A stretch of 39,853 nucleotides of DNA from Akkermansia muciniphila (GTDB lineage Bacteria; Verrucomicrobiota; Verrucomicrobiia; Verrucomicrobiales; Akkermansiaceae): the NCBI GenBank assembly GCA_945901795.1, contig CAMDLP010000027.1, forward strand, positions 1 to 39,853. Direction: 5' to 3'. The translations under genes and the position numbers were made by a program. Numbering within the stretch: the first letter of the stretch is position 1; every line of letters starts with the position of its first letter. The notes beneath the pieces were generated by a model. That model ran no database searches. It saw only the letters and a program-made list of their open reading frames with translations, and was not told the DNA's origin. This document shows, piece after piece, positions 1-8,391 of this stretch.

Positions 1-588
1 TTGGAAGTCGGCGTCATCATCGTGGAAGCGGTGCTGCTCCTCGGCTTCGCGTTCCCACTCTGGGCCGAGCGCGTGGACAGCTGGAAGGACGTGCAAAACC
101 TCAACCCGGTGCGTGTCCGCGTCGTCGGCTGGCAGTTCGGCTGGACCTATCACTACGCGGGAGCCGACAACAAGTTCGGCCGGGTGGATCCGAACCTCAT
201 CTCGGGCTCCAACGATCTCGGCATCGACTACACCGATCCCAACGCACTGGACGATTTCACCAGCCCGATCCTCAAGCTCCCCGTCAACCAGCCTGCCGTG
301 CTCAACATCGGCACCAAGGACGTGATTCACAACTATTCCATCATTCCGATGCGCATCCAGCAGGACGCCATTCCGGGGCGGGAAATCCCGATGTGGTTTA
401 CGCCGATCAAGCATCTAGAAACCTTCGTCGTCTGCGGCCAGCTCTGCGGCGAAGGCCATGGCAACATGGTTGGTTCCATGGAAGTAATTCCCAAGGACCA
501 ATATGATACTTGGTATAAGAGCCAGACCGAGGCGGCCTTGAAGGCAAACAGCCCCAAGCCGGCCGCTCCGGCGACCGCGCGGAACTGA
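1..588 (+). CDS. coxB: cytochrome c oxidase subunit II (5' end outside window)
   Basis: This subunit carries the dinuclear CuA centre that accepts electrons from cytochrome c and passes them to subunit I of the membrane oxidase. The frame is open from the first base, so the N-terminus and first membrane helix lie upstream; the TTG at base 1 is probably internal. Visible parts in order: the end of a membrane helix (about residues 3-22), the aromatic stretch VGWQFGWTYHY (about 42-52), and the cupredoxin domain. The CuA ligand set is complete: His110 in VIHNYS, then Cys145, Cys149, His153 and Met156 in CGQLCGEGHGNM. The residue between the two cysteines is Gln where many family members have Glu. 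A short Ala/Pro-rich tail ends the protein. The remaining oxidase genes are expected just upstream. The family assignment is secure; only the true start is unknown. Confidence 0.93.
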   Translation: MEVGVIIVEAVLLLGFAFPLWAERVDSWKDVQNLNPVRVRVVGWQFGWTYHYAGADNKFGRVDPNLISGSNDLGIDYTDPNALDDFTSPILKLPVNQPAVLNIGTKDVIHNYSIIPMRIQQDAIPGREIPMWFTPIKHLETFVVCGQLCGEGHGNMVGSMEVIPKDQYDTWYKSQTEAALKANSPKPAAPATARN

Positions 589-598
589 CCATCCCCTC

Positions 599-916
599 GT
601 GGCTGACATCACCGAGATCGACCGCGAGGATTTCCGCAACCTCCTCATCGAGATCGGCAAGACGCGGATTCCTTTTGGTAAATTTGGGATCAAAGCCTAT
701 CCACCCGCCGGAGTTCCAATCATGGATCTGCCGCCGGAATACCTGAGCTGGTTTCAGGAACGCGGCTTCCCCAAGGGCCGCCTCGGCGAGCTGATGGCCC
801 AAGTCTGCGAGATCAAATCCGTCGGCATGGATTCTATCTTCGATCCGATCCGCCAGATGAACGGCGGTCGCTTCCGCCTCCAGCCCGCGCGGCGGAAGTC
901 GTTTGATTTTGAGTGA
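599..916 (+). CDS. DUF3820 family protein
   Basis: A 105-residue protein starting at GTG, 10 bases after the coxB stop. It matches the DUF3820 pattern: RIPFGKFG near residue 22, then DLPPEYLSWF (about 43-52) and FPKGRLGELMAQ (about 56-67). The usual family core reads PFGK-x-x-G followed directly by the DLP motif. Here about ten extra residues (IKAYPPAGVP) sit between them. No signal peptide or membrane segment is seen, so it is probably cytoplasmic. Members of this family have no firmly established biochemical role, and the link to coxB is only proximity. A later start is possible, but the conserved DREDF segment at residues 8-12 supports this one. Confidence 0.8.
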   Translation: MADITEIDREDFRNLLIEIGKTRIPFGKFGIKAYPPAGVPIMDLPPEYLSWFQERGFPKGRLGELMAQVCEIKSVGMDSIFDPIRQMNGGRFRLQPARRKSFDFE

Positions 917-950
917 GGCGAAGTTCCAGAAATCACATGGCTGATTTCTA

Positions 951-1288
951 ATTGAAGAGCATCTGCGGGATTTCCTCAAGGACAGGATCAACCGTCACTT
1001 CAAGGAGAAGAACATCGAGCTCAACCTCAAATACATCGACCCGAGCATATCATCCGCAGTGTGCCGGCCGCGCCCGAGGACCGGGTTTTCTGCCTGAATC
1101 TGGGTCGCCACGCCGTCCATGCCGGGATGGCGGGCAAGACCGGCATGGTGGTCGCCCGCTGGCACCAGCGCTTCGTCCATCTGCCGATGAGCCTCGTTAC
1201 CCGGGGTCGCCGGAAGGTCGATCCTAACGGCGATCTTTGGCGCTCGGTGGTGGAACTCACCGGCCAGCCCGCAAAAATGGGAGTCTGA
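951..1288 (+). pseudogene. 3' remnant of ATP/PPi-dependent 6-phosphofructokinase, frameshifted
   Basis: Two frames together spell the last ~110 residues of a PfkA-type phosphofructokinase. Frame 3 from base 951 gives IEEHLRDFLKDRIN and then INLKYIDPS-like residues. At about 1046-1050 the reading shifts to frame 2, giving IIRSVPAAPEDRVFCLNLG, HAVHAGMAGKTGMVVARW and RFVHLPMS up to TGA at 1286-1288. Family members read continuously through KYIDPSYIIRSVPA, so one base (the first of the Tyr codon) is missing. The glycine-rich ATP loop and catalytic Asp region, all in the N-terminal two thirds, are absent: only 34 bases separate this stub from the preceding gene. It cannot encode an active enzyme. 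A single frameshift might be a sequence error, but loss of the 5' two thirds cannot be. Confidence 0.85.
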
Positions 1289-1399
1289 ATTTTTGGGATC
1301 TGTTGCTACGTTTTTGAATCTTTACATCTCCACGTGGCTCGTGGAAACATTAGGTACTTTGCTGGAAATTCCTCCCACATCGATCAACCCCATACTGCC

Positions 1400-2317
1400 A
1401 TGATCAAGCCTAAGCTCATCAAACAATTCCTCGTCGAACCCGGGACCGAGGTGAATCTGAAAAATTACGTCACCGACTGGACGGAAACCGACGAGGCGAA
1501 GGAACTCGGCAAGGACGTCATCAAGGAGCGAGCCGCGCATATTCTCGAGGAAAACCGCGGGCATCTCGACTCCGCCCAGGAGCTGCTCTACGCCAGCGAC
1601 ACCCACTCCGTGCTGCTGATTTTCCAAGCGATGGACGCGGCGGGCAAGGACGGCACCATCCGCCACGTCATGTCCGGGGTGAACCCGCAGGGCTGCCAGG
1701 TTTTCAGTTTCAAGAAGCCGTCCGCCGAGGAATTGGATCACAATTTCCTCTGGCGCTACATGAAAGCACTGCCCGAGCGCGGTCGCATCGGCATCTTCAA
1801 TCGTTCGTATTACGAGGACGTGCTCGTCGTCAAAGTCCACCCGGAATGGCTCGGACCGGGCCAGCCCGCCAAGCCGGATGATAAGTTCTGGGAGAAGCGC
1901 TACGAGGACATCAATAGTTTTGAAAAACATCTGTCGCGCAACGGCACGCTGGTGCTCAAGTTCTTCCTCCACGTCTCGAAGGACGAGCAGAAGCGGCGCT
2001 TTCTCGAACGTCTGACCAACACCGAAAAGCACTGGAAATTCTCCGGGGCGGATCTGGAGGAGCGCGAGCACTGGAAGTCCTATCAAAAGGTGTTCGCGGA
2101 GGCCATTTCCGCCACCAGCACCAAGCGCGCGCCATGGTATGTCATCCCGGCGGACCGCAAATACGTGGCCCGCGCCTTGGTCGCTGACATCATCGCCACC
2201 GCCATCCAGGATCTCAAACTGGAGTTCCCCAAAGTGACGCCGGAAAAAATGGCCGTGCTCGAAGCCGCGCGGGAAAAGCTTGAGGGCAAGGATAAGGATC
2301 AGAAAGCCGAGTCGTGA
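1400..2317 (+). CDS. polyphosphate kinase 2 family (polyphosphate:nucleotide phosphotransferase)
   Basis: A 305-residue PPK2-family enzyme, which moves phosphate between inorganic polyphosphate and nucleoside mono- or diphosphates in the cytoplasm. The P-loop-like Walker A is AMDAAGKDG (about 77-85), followed by the family signature HVMSGVNPQGCQVFSF (89-104) and the Walker B/lid region GRIGIFNRSYYEDVL (128-142). The wording of these motifs resembles the single-domain PPK2 class III enzymes, which act on AMP and ADP; that class call is inference. ATG at 1400 is chosen because the conserved N-terminus starts there; an upstream in-frame start adds unconserved residues. Its stop overlaps the start of the SulP gene (GTGA), so the two are probably co-translated. 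Confidence 0.92.
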   Translation: MIKPKLIKQFLVEPGTEVNLKNYVTDWTETDEAKELGKDVIKERAAHILEENRGHLDSAQELLYASDTHSVLLIFQAMDAAGKDGTIRHVMSGVNPQGCQVFSFKKPSAEELDHNFLWRYMKALPERGRIGIFNRSYYEDVLVVKVHPEWLGPGQPAKPDDKFWEKRYEDINSFEKHLSRNGTLVLKFFLHVSKDEQKRRFLERLTNTEKHWKFSGADLEEREHWKSYQKVFAEAISATSTKRAPWYVIPADRKYVARALVADIIATAIQDLKLEFPKVTPEKMAVLEAAREKLEGKDKDQKAES

Positions 2318-4011
2318 CGGATTCTCCATCACCTGCGGCTGCCCTGGCGCGGCATATTCCCGCCATCGGCTGGCTGCGCAGCTATCAGTTCGCGTGGTTG
2401 CGCGGTGATGTCGTCGCCGGAATCACGCTGTGCGCCTACCTGATGCCAGCGGGAATCGGCGATGCATCGCTCGCCGGCCTGCCGCCCGAGTCCGGGCTTT
2501 ACGCGTGTATTTTCTCCGGCCTGGTGTTCTGGTTGTTCACCAGCTCCCGGCAGACTTCGGTCACGGTCACCTCGGCTATTTCGCTGCTGGTGGGTTCCTC
2601 GCTCGGTGCCATCACCGGTGGCGATCCCGCACGGTTTGGTGTGCTCGCGGCGGGCACTGCGGTGTTGGTGGCCGCGCTCGCGTTGGTTGCCCGCTTGGTT
2701 CGTGCGGGCGGCATCGTGAACTTCATTTCCGAGACCGCGCTTCTCGGATTCAAGACCGGCGTCGCGCTCTATCTGGCGAGCACTCAGCTGCCGAAACTCT
2801 GCGGTTTCAAAGGTTCCCACGGCGATTTCTGGGAGCGCTCCGACCATTTCATTCGCCATCTGCGCGATACCAATCTTGCCTCACTCGCGGTGGGCGGCGG
2901 CGCTCTCATCATTTTGCTTCTTGGAAAAAAATTCCTCAAGAACCGACCTGTCGGGCTGCTGGTGGTGGTCGGCAGCCTCGTCCTCGGAGCGACCGCCGAC
3001 CTCGGCGGACATGGCGTGAAGTTGCTAGGCGAGGTGCCGCAGGGGTTTCCCGCATTCGGGCTGCAAGGCCTGCATTGGAGTGACATCAACACCCTATTGC
3101 CGCTGGCGATGGCTTGCTTCCTCCTCGGCGCGGTGGAAACCGCGGCGATCGGCCGGATGTTCGCGCGCAAGCACGGCTATCGGCTCGATAGCGACCAGGA
3201 GTTTCTCGCCCTCGCCGGGGCGAATCTAGCAGCCGGCTTTGGTCAGGGATTTCCTACCAGCGGCGGCATGTCGCAGTCGCTGGTCAACGAGACGGGAGGC
3301 GCACGCACGCCGCTTTCCGGACTCATCGCGGCGGTGCTGATGCTGCTGGTCACCGTCTTTCTGTCAGGGATGTTGCGCTACCTGCCGCAGCCGGTGCTGG
3401 CCGCCATCGTGCTCGTCGCGGTCACCGGACTGTTCCAACTCACCGCCTTGAAACGCGTCTGGCACTTCAGCCACAGCGAGTTCGCGGTGGCGCTGACGGC
3501 GCTGCTAGGCGTGCTTGGATCAGGATTGCTCATGGGCGTGCTCTTCGGGGCGATCATCTCGGTGTTGCTGCTGCTCCGCCGTGGTGCGCGCCCGCACACC
3601 ACCGAGCTCGGCCGTGTCCCCGGCACCGAATATTTCGCCGACATGATCCGCCATCGGGCGAACGAACGCGTCCCGGAGACCTTCATTTTCCGTGCCGACG
3701 GGGCGCTGCTTTACTTCAATACGGAATACGTTAGCGACCAGTTCTTCGCCTTGCTCAACTCCCGCGGCAAGGATGTCAAACTGGTGGTTGTTTTCCTCGG
3801 CACCGTGCCTCAGCTGGATCTAGCAGGCGTCGAGTTGCTCACTGAAATCCGTGAGACGGTGATCGGGCGGGGGATGGACTTCCGCCTAGCCGAAGCCCAC
3901 AGCGGCGCCCGCGAAACCCTGCGCCGCGCCGGATTCGAGAAAGAATACGGTCCGGTCGAAGCCGATCAAACGGTGGCGACCGTCATCCGCCGCTGGGAGG
4001 AGGCGATGTGA
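2314..4011 (+). CDS. SulP family inorganic anion transporter with STAS domain
   Basis: A 565-residue SLC26/SulP transporter starting at GTG inside the end of the PPK2 gene. The N-terminal half holds the transmembrane core: GDVVAGITLCAYLMPAGI (about 30-47) is the typical first-helix signature, followed by about ten further hydrophobic segments and the NLAAGFGQGFPTSGGMSQS-type loop near residues 305-325. After about residue 430 a soluble STAS domain follows (FIFRADGALLYFNTEYV, then a segment ending TVPQLDLAGVELL). SulP proteins carry sulfate, bicarbonate or other anions across the inner membrane; the substrate cannot be read from sequence here. Pairing with PPK2 is by four-base overlap, which suggests joint expression rather than a known joint pathway. 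Confidence 0.92.
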   Translation: MTDSPSPAAALARHIPAIGWLRSYQFAWLRGDVVAGITLCAYLMPAGIGDASLAGLPPESGLYACIFSGLVFWLFTSSRQTSVTVTSAISLLVGSSLGAITGGDPARFGVLAAGTAVLVAALALVARLVRAGGIVNFISETALLGFKTGVALYLASTQLPKLCGFKGSHGDFWERSDHFIRHLRDTNLASLAVGGGALIILLLGKKFLKNRPVGLLVVVGSLVLGATADLGGHGVKLLGEVPQGFPAFGLQGLHWSDINTLLPLAMACFLLGAVETAAIGRMFARKHGYRLDSDQEFLALAGANLAAGFGQGFPTSGGMSQSLVNETGGARTPLSGLIAAVLMLLVTVFLSGMLRYLPQPVLAAIVLVAVTGLFQLTALKRVWHFSHSEFAVALTALLGVLGSGLLMGVLFGAIISVLLLLRRGARPHTTELGRVPGTEYFADMIRHRANERVPETFIFRADGALLYFNTEYVSDQFFALLNSRGKDVKLVVVFLGTVPQLDLAGVELLTEIRETVIGRGMDFRLAEAHSGARETLRRAGFEKEYGPVEADQTVATVIRRWEEAM

Positions 4012-4054
4012 TCCTCACAGCGCCGGGTGATGAATTCAATCCGCCGGGGGGCGA

Positions 4055-5077
4055 TCAGATCTTGATGTCGATGATCGCGCGTTTGCGCTTGGATTCGATC
4101 CAGCGCTCGTATTGCGCGGAGGTCTTTTTCTTATTGACCCGTTGTTCGATGATTTCGCGGACTTTGTCATCAAGAGGAGGTGCTGGGCCGAGATCGATTT
4201 TGATCGGTTTGACGAGGGTGAATCCCTGAGGGTCTAGCAGCGGGCCGGTGACTTTTCCAACAGGTGAGTCGAAAATGATGGCTGCGAACTCGGGCGACAA
4301 GTCAGTGCGAGGGACGTTTTCCTGGATGCCTCCAGTTTCCGCGAAAGCGTCTTTCGAGTAGGTCTTGGCAAGCTCAGTGAAGTCCTTGCCTTCCGCCGCT
4401 TGCCTGGCGACGTCTTCGCTCAGGGCCAACTGGGTTTCCGGAGTGGCCAGCGGATTCTGCGGGTCCGAGGCGGGGATGAAAATCTTCTGGAAGGTGATCA
4501 CGTCCTTGGTGACGTCGCGGAGCGATGCTTGGATCTCGCTGTATTCCTTTTCGATCTCGTTAGGAAGCGGAGGCGGGGCGTCTGAGAACTGCTGGGAGCG
4601 CATGGCTTGGACGACCATTTTTTCGCGGGTCATCTCGCGGTAGCCTTCCATGGTCAGGCGGCTGCGCTTGAGCTCCTCGCGGAATTTTACCTCGTCGCCG
4701 TTATAAAGTTCGCGCATTTGGCGCTTGATCTCCTCGTCGATCAAGTTGGGCCTGATCGACGCACCTAACTGTTTGAACTCGTCGAGGATGATCTGGCGAT
4801 CGACCAGTTCCTGGACGATGTTGGCTTTGGTCTCCTTGAACTTGGCCTCGAATTGCGGGCCTCTGCGCGGAAACTGGGTAGTCAGTTGGGCGTAAACCGG
4901 GGCCAGCATGAAGGAAACTTGGTTCTTGGTGACAACCCGACCGTTGACCTTGGCGGCGATGCCGTTGACCTCGATCGGGCCTGCCGGACGTTGGGGCGGC
5001 GCTTGCTGCGCGGAGGCTGCGGTGGCTGCAAAAATTGCGCCGGAAATGACCAGTGGCAGAGCGAGACGCGGATTCAT
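4055..5077 (-). CDS. SurA/PpiC-type peptidylprolyl isomerase, exported
   Basis: A 340-residue periplasmic chaperone/isomerase. The N-terminus (MNPRLALPLVISGAIFAA, then TAASA) is a clear signal peptide with a cleavage site near residue 23. Residues about 36-165 resemble the SurA N-terminal chaperone domain (VNGRVVTKNQV; VQELVDRQIILDEF), and about 193-295 form a PpiC-like rotamase domain (TFQKIFIPA; FTELAKTYSKD; GGIQENVPRTDLSPEF). Such proteins help outer-membrane proteins fold. ATG at 5077 is preferred over the TTG at 5098 that overlaps the mfd stop, because it puts the signal peptide at the N-terminus. It follows mfd by 17 bases and probably shares its transcript. Only one rotamase domain is seen, where E. 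coli SurA has two. Confidence 0.88.
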   Translation of the reverse strand: MNPRLALPLVISGAIFAATAASAQQAPPQRPAGPIEVNGIAAKVNGRVVTKNQVSFMLAPVYAQLTTQFPRRGPQFEAKFKETKANIVQELVDRQIILDEFKQLGASIRPNLIDEEIKRQMRELYNGDEVKFREELKRSRLTMEGYREMTREKMVVQAMRSQQFSDAPPPLPNEIEKEYSEIQASLRDVTKDVITFQKIFIPASDPQNPLATPETQLALSEDVARQAAEGKDFTELAKTYSKDAFAETGGIQENVPRTDLSPEFAAIIFDSPVGKVTGPLLDPQGFTLVKPIKIDLGPAPPLDDKVREIIEQRVNKKKTSAQYERWIESKRKRAIIDIKI

Positions 5078-5094
5078 GAGGATGTTGTGGGAAA

Positions 5095-8000
5095 TCAAAA
5101 GTTTTGCAGCAGGGTCACTGCTTCGGAGAGTTTTCCTTGGGGACTTGCCGATTGCAAGCGGGGAAACCGACGACCTTCGAGAAGGATGTAATCTCCATTC
5201 CGATGAAGCATCAGCCGTTGGCCGCTGATTTCCACCGAGGCGATTCCCTCGGCGGCGGCGAGTGCTTTGATGCGGGTGATTTCAAGCAGTCGGGCGGCTG
5301 CATCGGGAATCCGGCCGAAGCGGTCGCGCCACAAGGTTTCCAGCGCGTCGATGGCCTTCAGCGTGCCGGCTTCGGAAATTTCCCGGTATGCGGTGATGCG
5401 GACCTTGGTTTCCTCCAGCCACGCGGCGGGCAAAAACGCCGGCAGCACCAGCTTGGGATCTTCTCGTGCGTAAGCGGTCTCGCTGAACGCGATGAAGTCC
5501 GCCTTGAAACTCGTCTCGCCGCGCGGCGCGTCCTTGCGGCCCTTGAGCCGGTCCACCGACTGGCGGAGGAGTTGGCAATAGAGCTCGAAACCGATCTGTG
5601 AGATGTGGCCGGATTGTTTGGTGCCGAGCAGGTTTCCCGCGCCGCGGATTTCGAGGTCCTTCATCGCGATTTTGAAGCCGGAGCCGAGCGCGGTGTATTC
5701 CTTGATCGCGTTGATCCGCTTGCGCGCGTCGCCCACGGTCATCATGTCGCGCGGCAGCAGCAGGATGGCATAGGCTTTTTCGCCCGCCCGGCCGACGCGG
5801 CCGCGGAGTTGATAGAGATCGGCCAGGCCGAAGCGGTCGGCGCGGTCGATGAGGATGGTGTTGGCGTTGGGGATGTCGATGCCGGTCTCGATGATGGTGG
5901 TGGCTAACAGGACATCCGCCTCGCCCTTGACGAAGGCGTGCATGACCACTTCCAGATCGTCCTTGTCCATCTGGCCGTGGCCGATGAGCACCTTGGCCTC
6001 GGGCACCAGTTCGCGGATTTTCGACGCCATCATGTCGATGGTCTTCACCCGGTTGTGAAGGAAAAAAGTCTGCCCGCCCCGTTTCATCTCGCGGCGGATC
6101 GCGTCGCGGATGATGCGTTCGTCGTAGGCGCAAACCGTCGTGGAAACCGGCACCCGGTTCGGCGGCGGGGTGTCAATGGTGGACATGTCGCGCGCGCCCA
6201 TTAACGCCATGTAGAGTGTGCGAGGGATCGGTGTGGCGGAGAGGGTTAGCACATCCACCTGCCTGAAGAGCTGTTTGAACTTCTCCTTGTGCGCCACGCC
6301 GAAGCGCTGCTCTTCATCCACCACGACCAGCCCGAGATCCTTGAATTTCACGTCGCCGGAAACCAACCGGTGCGTGCCGATGACCAGGTCCACCGAGCCG
6401 TCTTCCAGGCCGGCGATGGTATCTCTCACTTCGGACGCCGTGCGGAAGCGGTTTAACAGATCGATGCGGATCGGATAGTCAGACATCCGTTCGCGGAAGG
6501 TCCGCCAGTGTTGTTCTGCCAGAACCGTGGTCGGCACCAGAATGGCGACTTGTTTGCCGCTGGTGATCGCCTTGAACGCGCCGCGGATGGCGACTTCGGT
6601 TTTCCCGAATCCGACGTCGCCGCAGATCAGCCGGTCCATCGGGCGCGGGGATTCGAGGTCGAGCTTCGTTTCATCGATCGCGCGGCGCTGGTCGGTCGTC
6701 TCGGTGTAGTGGAACGAGCGCTCGAACTCCCACATCCACCGCGAATCCGGCGGATGGGCGAAACCGACTTCACCCTGGCGTTCCGCCTGCACCCGCAGCA
6801 ACTGCGCGGCGTAGTCCATGATCGACTTCTCCGCCGCCTTGCGCGCGGTCTTCCAGGCGGCTCCGCCAAGTTTGTTAAGTTCCGGCGTCTTGCCGCCGAG
6901 GCCCACGTATTTCCCGACCAAGTGTGCCTGCTCCAGCGGCACGCCGAGCTGCACGCCGTCGCGGTATTCCAAAACCAGTTCGTCCCCCTCGTCTCCCTGT
7001 TGGATGCCCTTGAAGCGGCCGATGCCGTATTCGTAATGCACCACCAGATCCCCTTCCTCCATCTCGTCGATGGTCGCGCGGGCGCGTGCGGCGCGGGCTT
7101 TTTCCAACAGCGACCGCCGCGGTCCGCCGGGCGTCCGGTAGCGGCCGAACAGCTCGGACGAGGAAAGCACCGCGAGCTTGGAAACCGGCACGGTGAAACC
7201 GGCCAGCAATTCACCGCGGATTGGAATCAGCCCGAGATCGCGCTCCAGATCTTTTCCTGCCAGTTCGGCAAATCGTTCTTCCTCGCCCCGGTTGCCGAAG
7301 ACCATCGCGATGTCCCAGCCGTCGCGTTTCCAGTCGTTGAGCTGGCGGAAGAAATTCTCCCGCCGCGTTTCCTCCAGCACGAAATCCCCCGCCTCGAAGG
7401 TCCCCAGCGGACTGCCGTAACAGGCCAGCGTGTCATCTTCCGTGCTGTTAAATTCCGCCGCGCCTTCGAGGATGCGGACGTCGGGTTTCTCGATCTCCGC
7501 GCCGAACGAAATGATGAGATCCGTCTTCCGTCGATAATCAGCGACGGTCGCCTCCGACGACGGCTCGGCGAGTAACAGATTCGACTCCAACAGCTTTGCG
7601 GTCGAAGCCTGCGAATCGAGATCGAACTCGCGGATCGATTCGAGATCCGTGTCGAAAAACTCCAGCCGCAGTGGTTTCGCCGCCTGCCACGCGAACAGAT
7701 CGATAATTCCGCCGCGCACCGCGAATTGGCCGCGTCCGGTGACGGTGGGGACGCGCTCGTAACCATGTTCCGTGAGAGATTTTGCCAGCTCGGTGGGATC
7801 GAGCGCCGTGCCCGGTTTGAGCGGAGTGCGACTCGCACGGAGAGCTTCAGGGGAGGGGGCTTTGCCGGTAAACGCATCGCTGCCACAAATGACCGCGCAG
7901 CTTTCCGAGCGGGCGAGGATTTCCAAAACCGAAAACCACTCCGCCGCCGACTCCGGATCGGCGATCGTGCCATCGCCCGTTTCCACCGGTCCGTCCGGCA

Positions 8001-8271
8001 GCACCAGCCCGGTCACGCCCCACAGTTCCAGCTCGGAAGCCAGCCGCTCGCGGTGCCGCGGCATGTCGGAAATTAGCCACAGCCGGGTCTTTTTCCGGTC
8101 CTTCGCCGCGAGCGCCACGACCGCTGCTAGAAACGCGTGCGCCGCCTCGGCGGACTGGTCGAGCACGACCTCGCGATCACCTTTGGCGAGAGGGGCCAGG
8201 CGGGCGGCGAATTCGGGCTGAGTCACGGCGCGCCGGAGCCAGCCGTGAGTGGAATCGTCCGTGTGGGACAC
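5095..8271 (-). CDS. mfd: transcription-repair coupling factor
   Basis: A 1058-residue Mfd, which removes RNA polymerase stalled at DNA lesions and recruits UvrA. Order of domains: UvrB-like N-terminal part (about 1-390), RNA polymerase interaction (CarD-like) domain at about 398-460 (EGDLVVHYEYGIGRFKGI), superfamily 2 helicase core with Walker A GDVGFGKTE near 553 and the DEEQ box (VVDEEQRFGV) near 650, the translocase signature RGRVGRAGEKAYA, and a C-terminal TRCF domain. It is somewhat shorter than the E. coli protein (1148 residues). The start is GTG at 8271. The gene lies downstream of galK, separated by a 78-base inverted repeat, and upstream of the SurA-like gene. Confidence 0.97.
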   Translation of the reverse strand: MSHTDDSTHGWLRRAVTQPEFAARLAPLAKGDREVVLDQSAEAAHAFLAAVVALAAKDRKKTRLWLISDMPRHRERLASELELWGVTGLVLPDGPVETGDGTIADPESAAEWFSVLEILARSESCAVICGSDAFTGKAPSPEALRASRTPLKPGTALDPTELAKSLTEHGYERVPTVTGRGQFAVRGGIIDLFAWQAAKPLRLEFFDTDLESIREFDLDSQASTAKLLESNLLLAEPSSEATVADYRRKTDLIISFGAEIEKPDVRILEGAAEFNSTEDDTLACYGSPLGTFEAGDFVLEETRRENFFRQLNDWKRDGWDIAMVFGNRGEEERFAELAGKDLERDLGLIPIRGELLAGFTVPVSKLAVLSSSELFGRYRTPGGPRRSLLEKARAARARATIDEMEEGDLVVHYEYGIGRFKGIQQGDEGDELVLEYRDGVQLGVPLEQAHLVGKYVGLGGKTPELNKLGGAAWKTARKAAEKSIMDYAAQLLRVQAERQGEVGFAHPPDSRWMWEFERSFHYTETTDQRRAIDETKLDLESPRPMDRLICGDVGFGKTEVAIRGAFKAITSGKQVAILVPTTVLAEQHWRTFRERMSDYPIRIDLLNRFRTASEVRDTIAGLEDGSVDLVIGTHRLVSGDVKFKDLGLVVVDEEQRFGVAHKEKFKQLFRQVDVLTLSATPIPRTLYMALMGARDMSTIDTPPPNRVPVSTTVCAYDERIIRDAIRREMKRGGQTFFLHNRVKTIDMMASKIRELVPEAKVLIGHGQMDKDDLEVVMHAFVKGEADVLLATTIIETGIDIPNANTILIDRADRFGLADLYQLRGRVGRAGEKAYAILLLPRDMMTVGDARKRINAIKEYTALGSGFKIAMKDLEIRGAGNLLGTKQSGHISQIGFELYCQLLRQSVDRLKGRKDAPRGETSFKADFIAFSETAYAREDPKLVLPAFLPAAWLEETKVRITAYREISEAGTLKAIDALETLWRDRFGRIPDAAARLLEITRIKALAAAEGIASVEISGQRLMLHRNGDYILLEGRRFPRLQSASPQGKLSEAVTLLQNF

Positions 8272-8306
8272 GCCGGAGGCTTAAGGCGGTTTTCGCCCCA
8301 CCGCAA

Positions 8307-8384
8307 GGTGATACAGGCATTCCTGCCTGTTCTTCCAGCCGGGAAGGACGCCCCGGAAGATACAGGCAGGAATGCCGATATCAC
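8307..8384. repeat. long inverted repeat between galK and mfd (family A palindrome)
   Basis: Two arms of about 30 bases, 8307-8336 and 8355-8384, are inverted copies differing by about two mismatches and one base gap. Each arm contains the core GGCATTCCTGCCTGT or its complement, and the left arm is itself palindromic (ACAGGCA-ttcc-TGCCTGT). The spacer contains CCGGGAAGGACGCCCCGG, also partly self-complementary. The first 17 bases of the left arm recur in inverted orientation at 23868-23884, so it is a dispersed repeat rather than just a terminator, although the RNA could still fold and end the opgGH-galK transcript. Confidence 0.8.
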
Positions 8385-8391
8385 GTTGACA

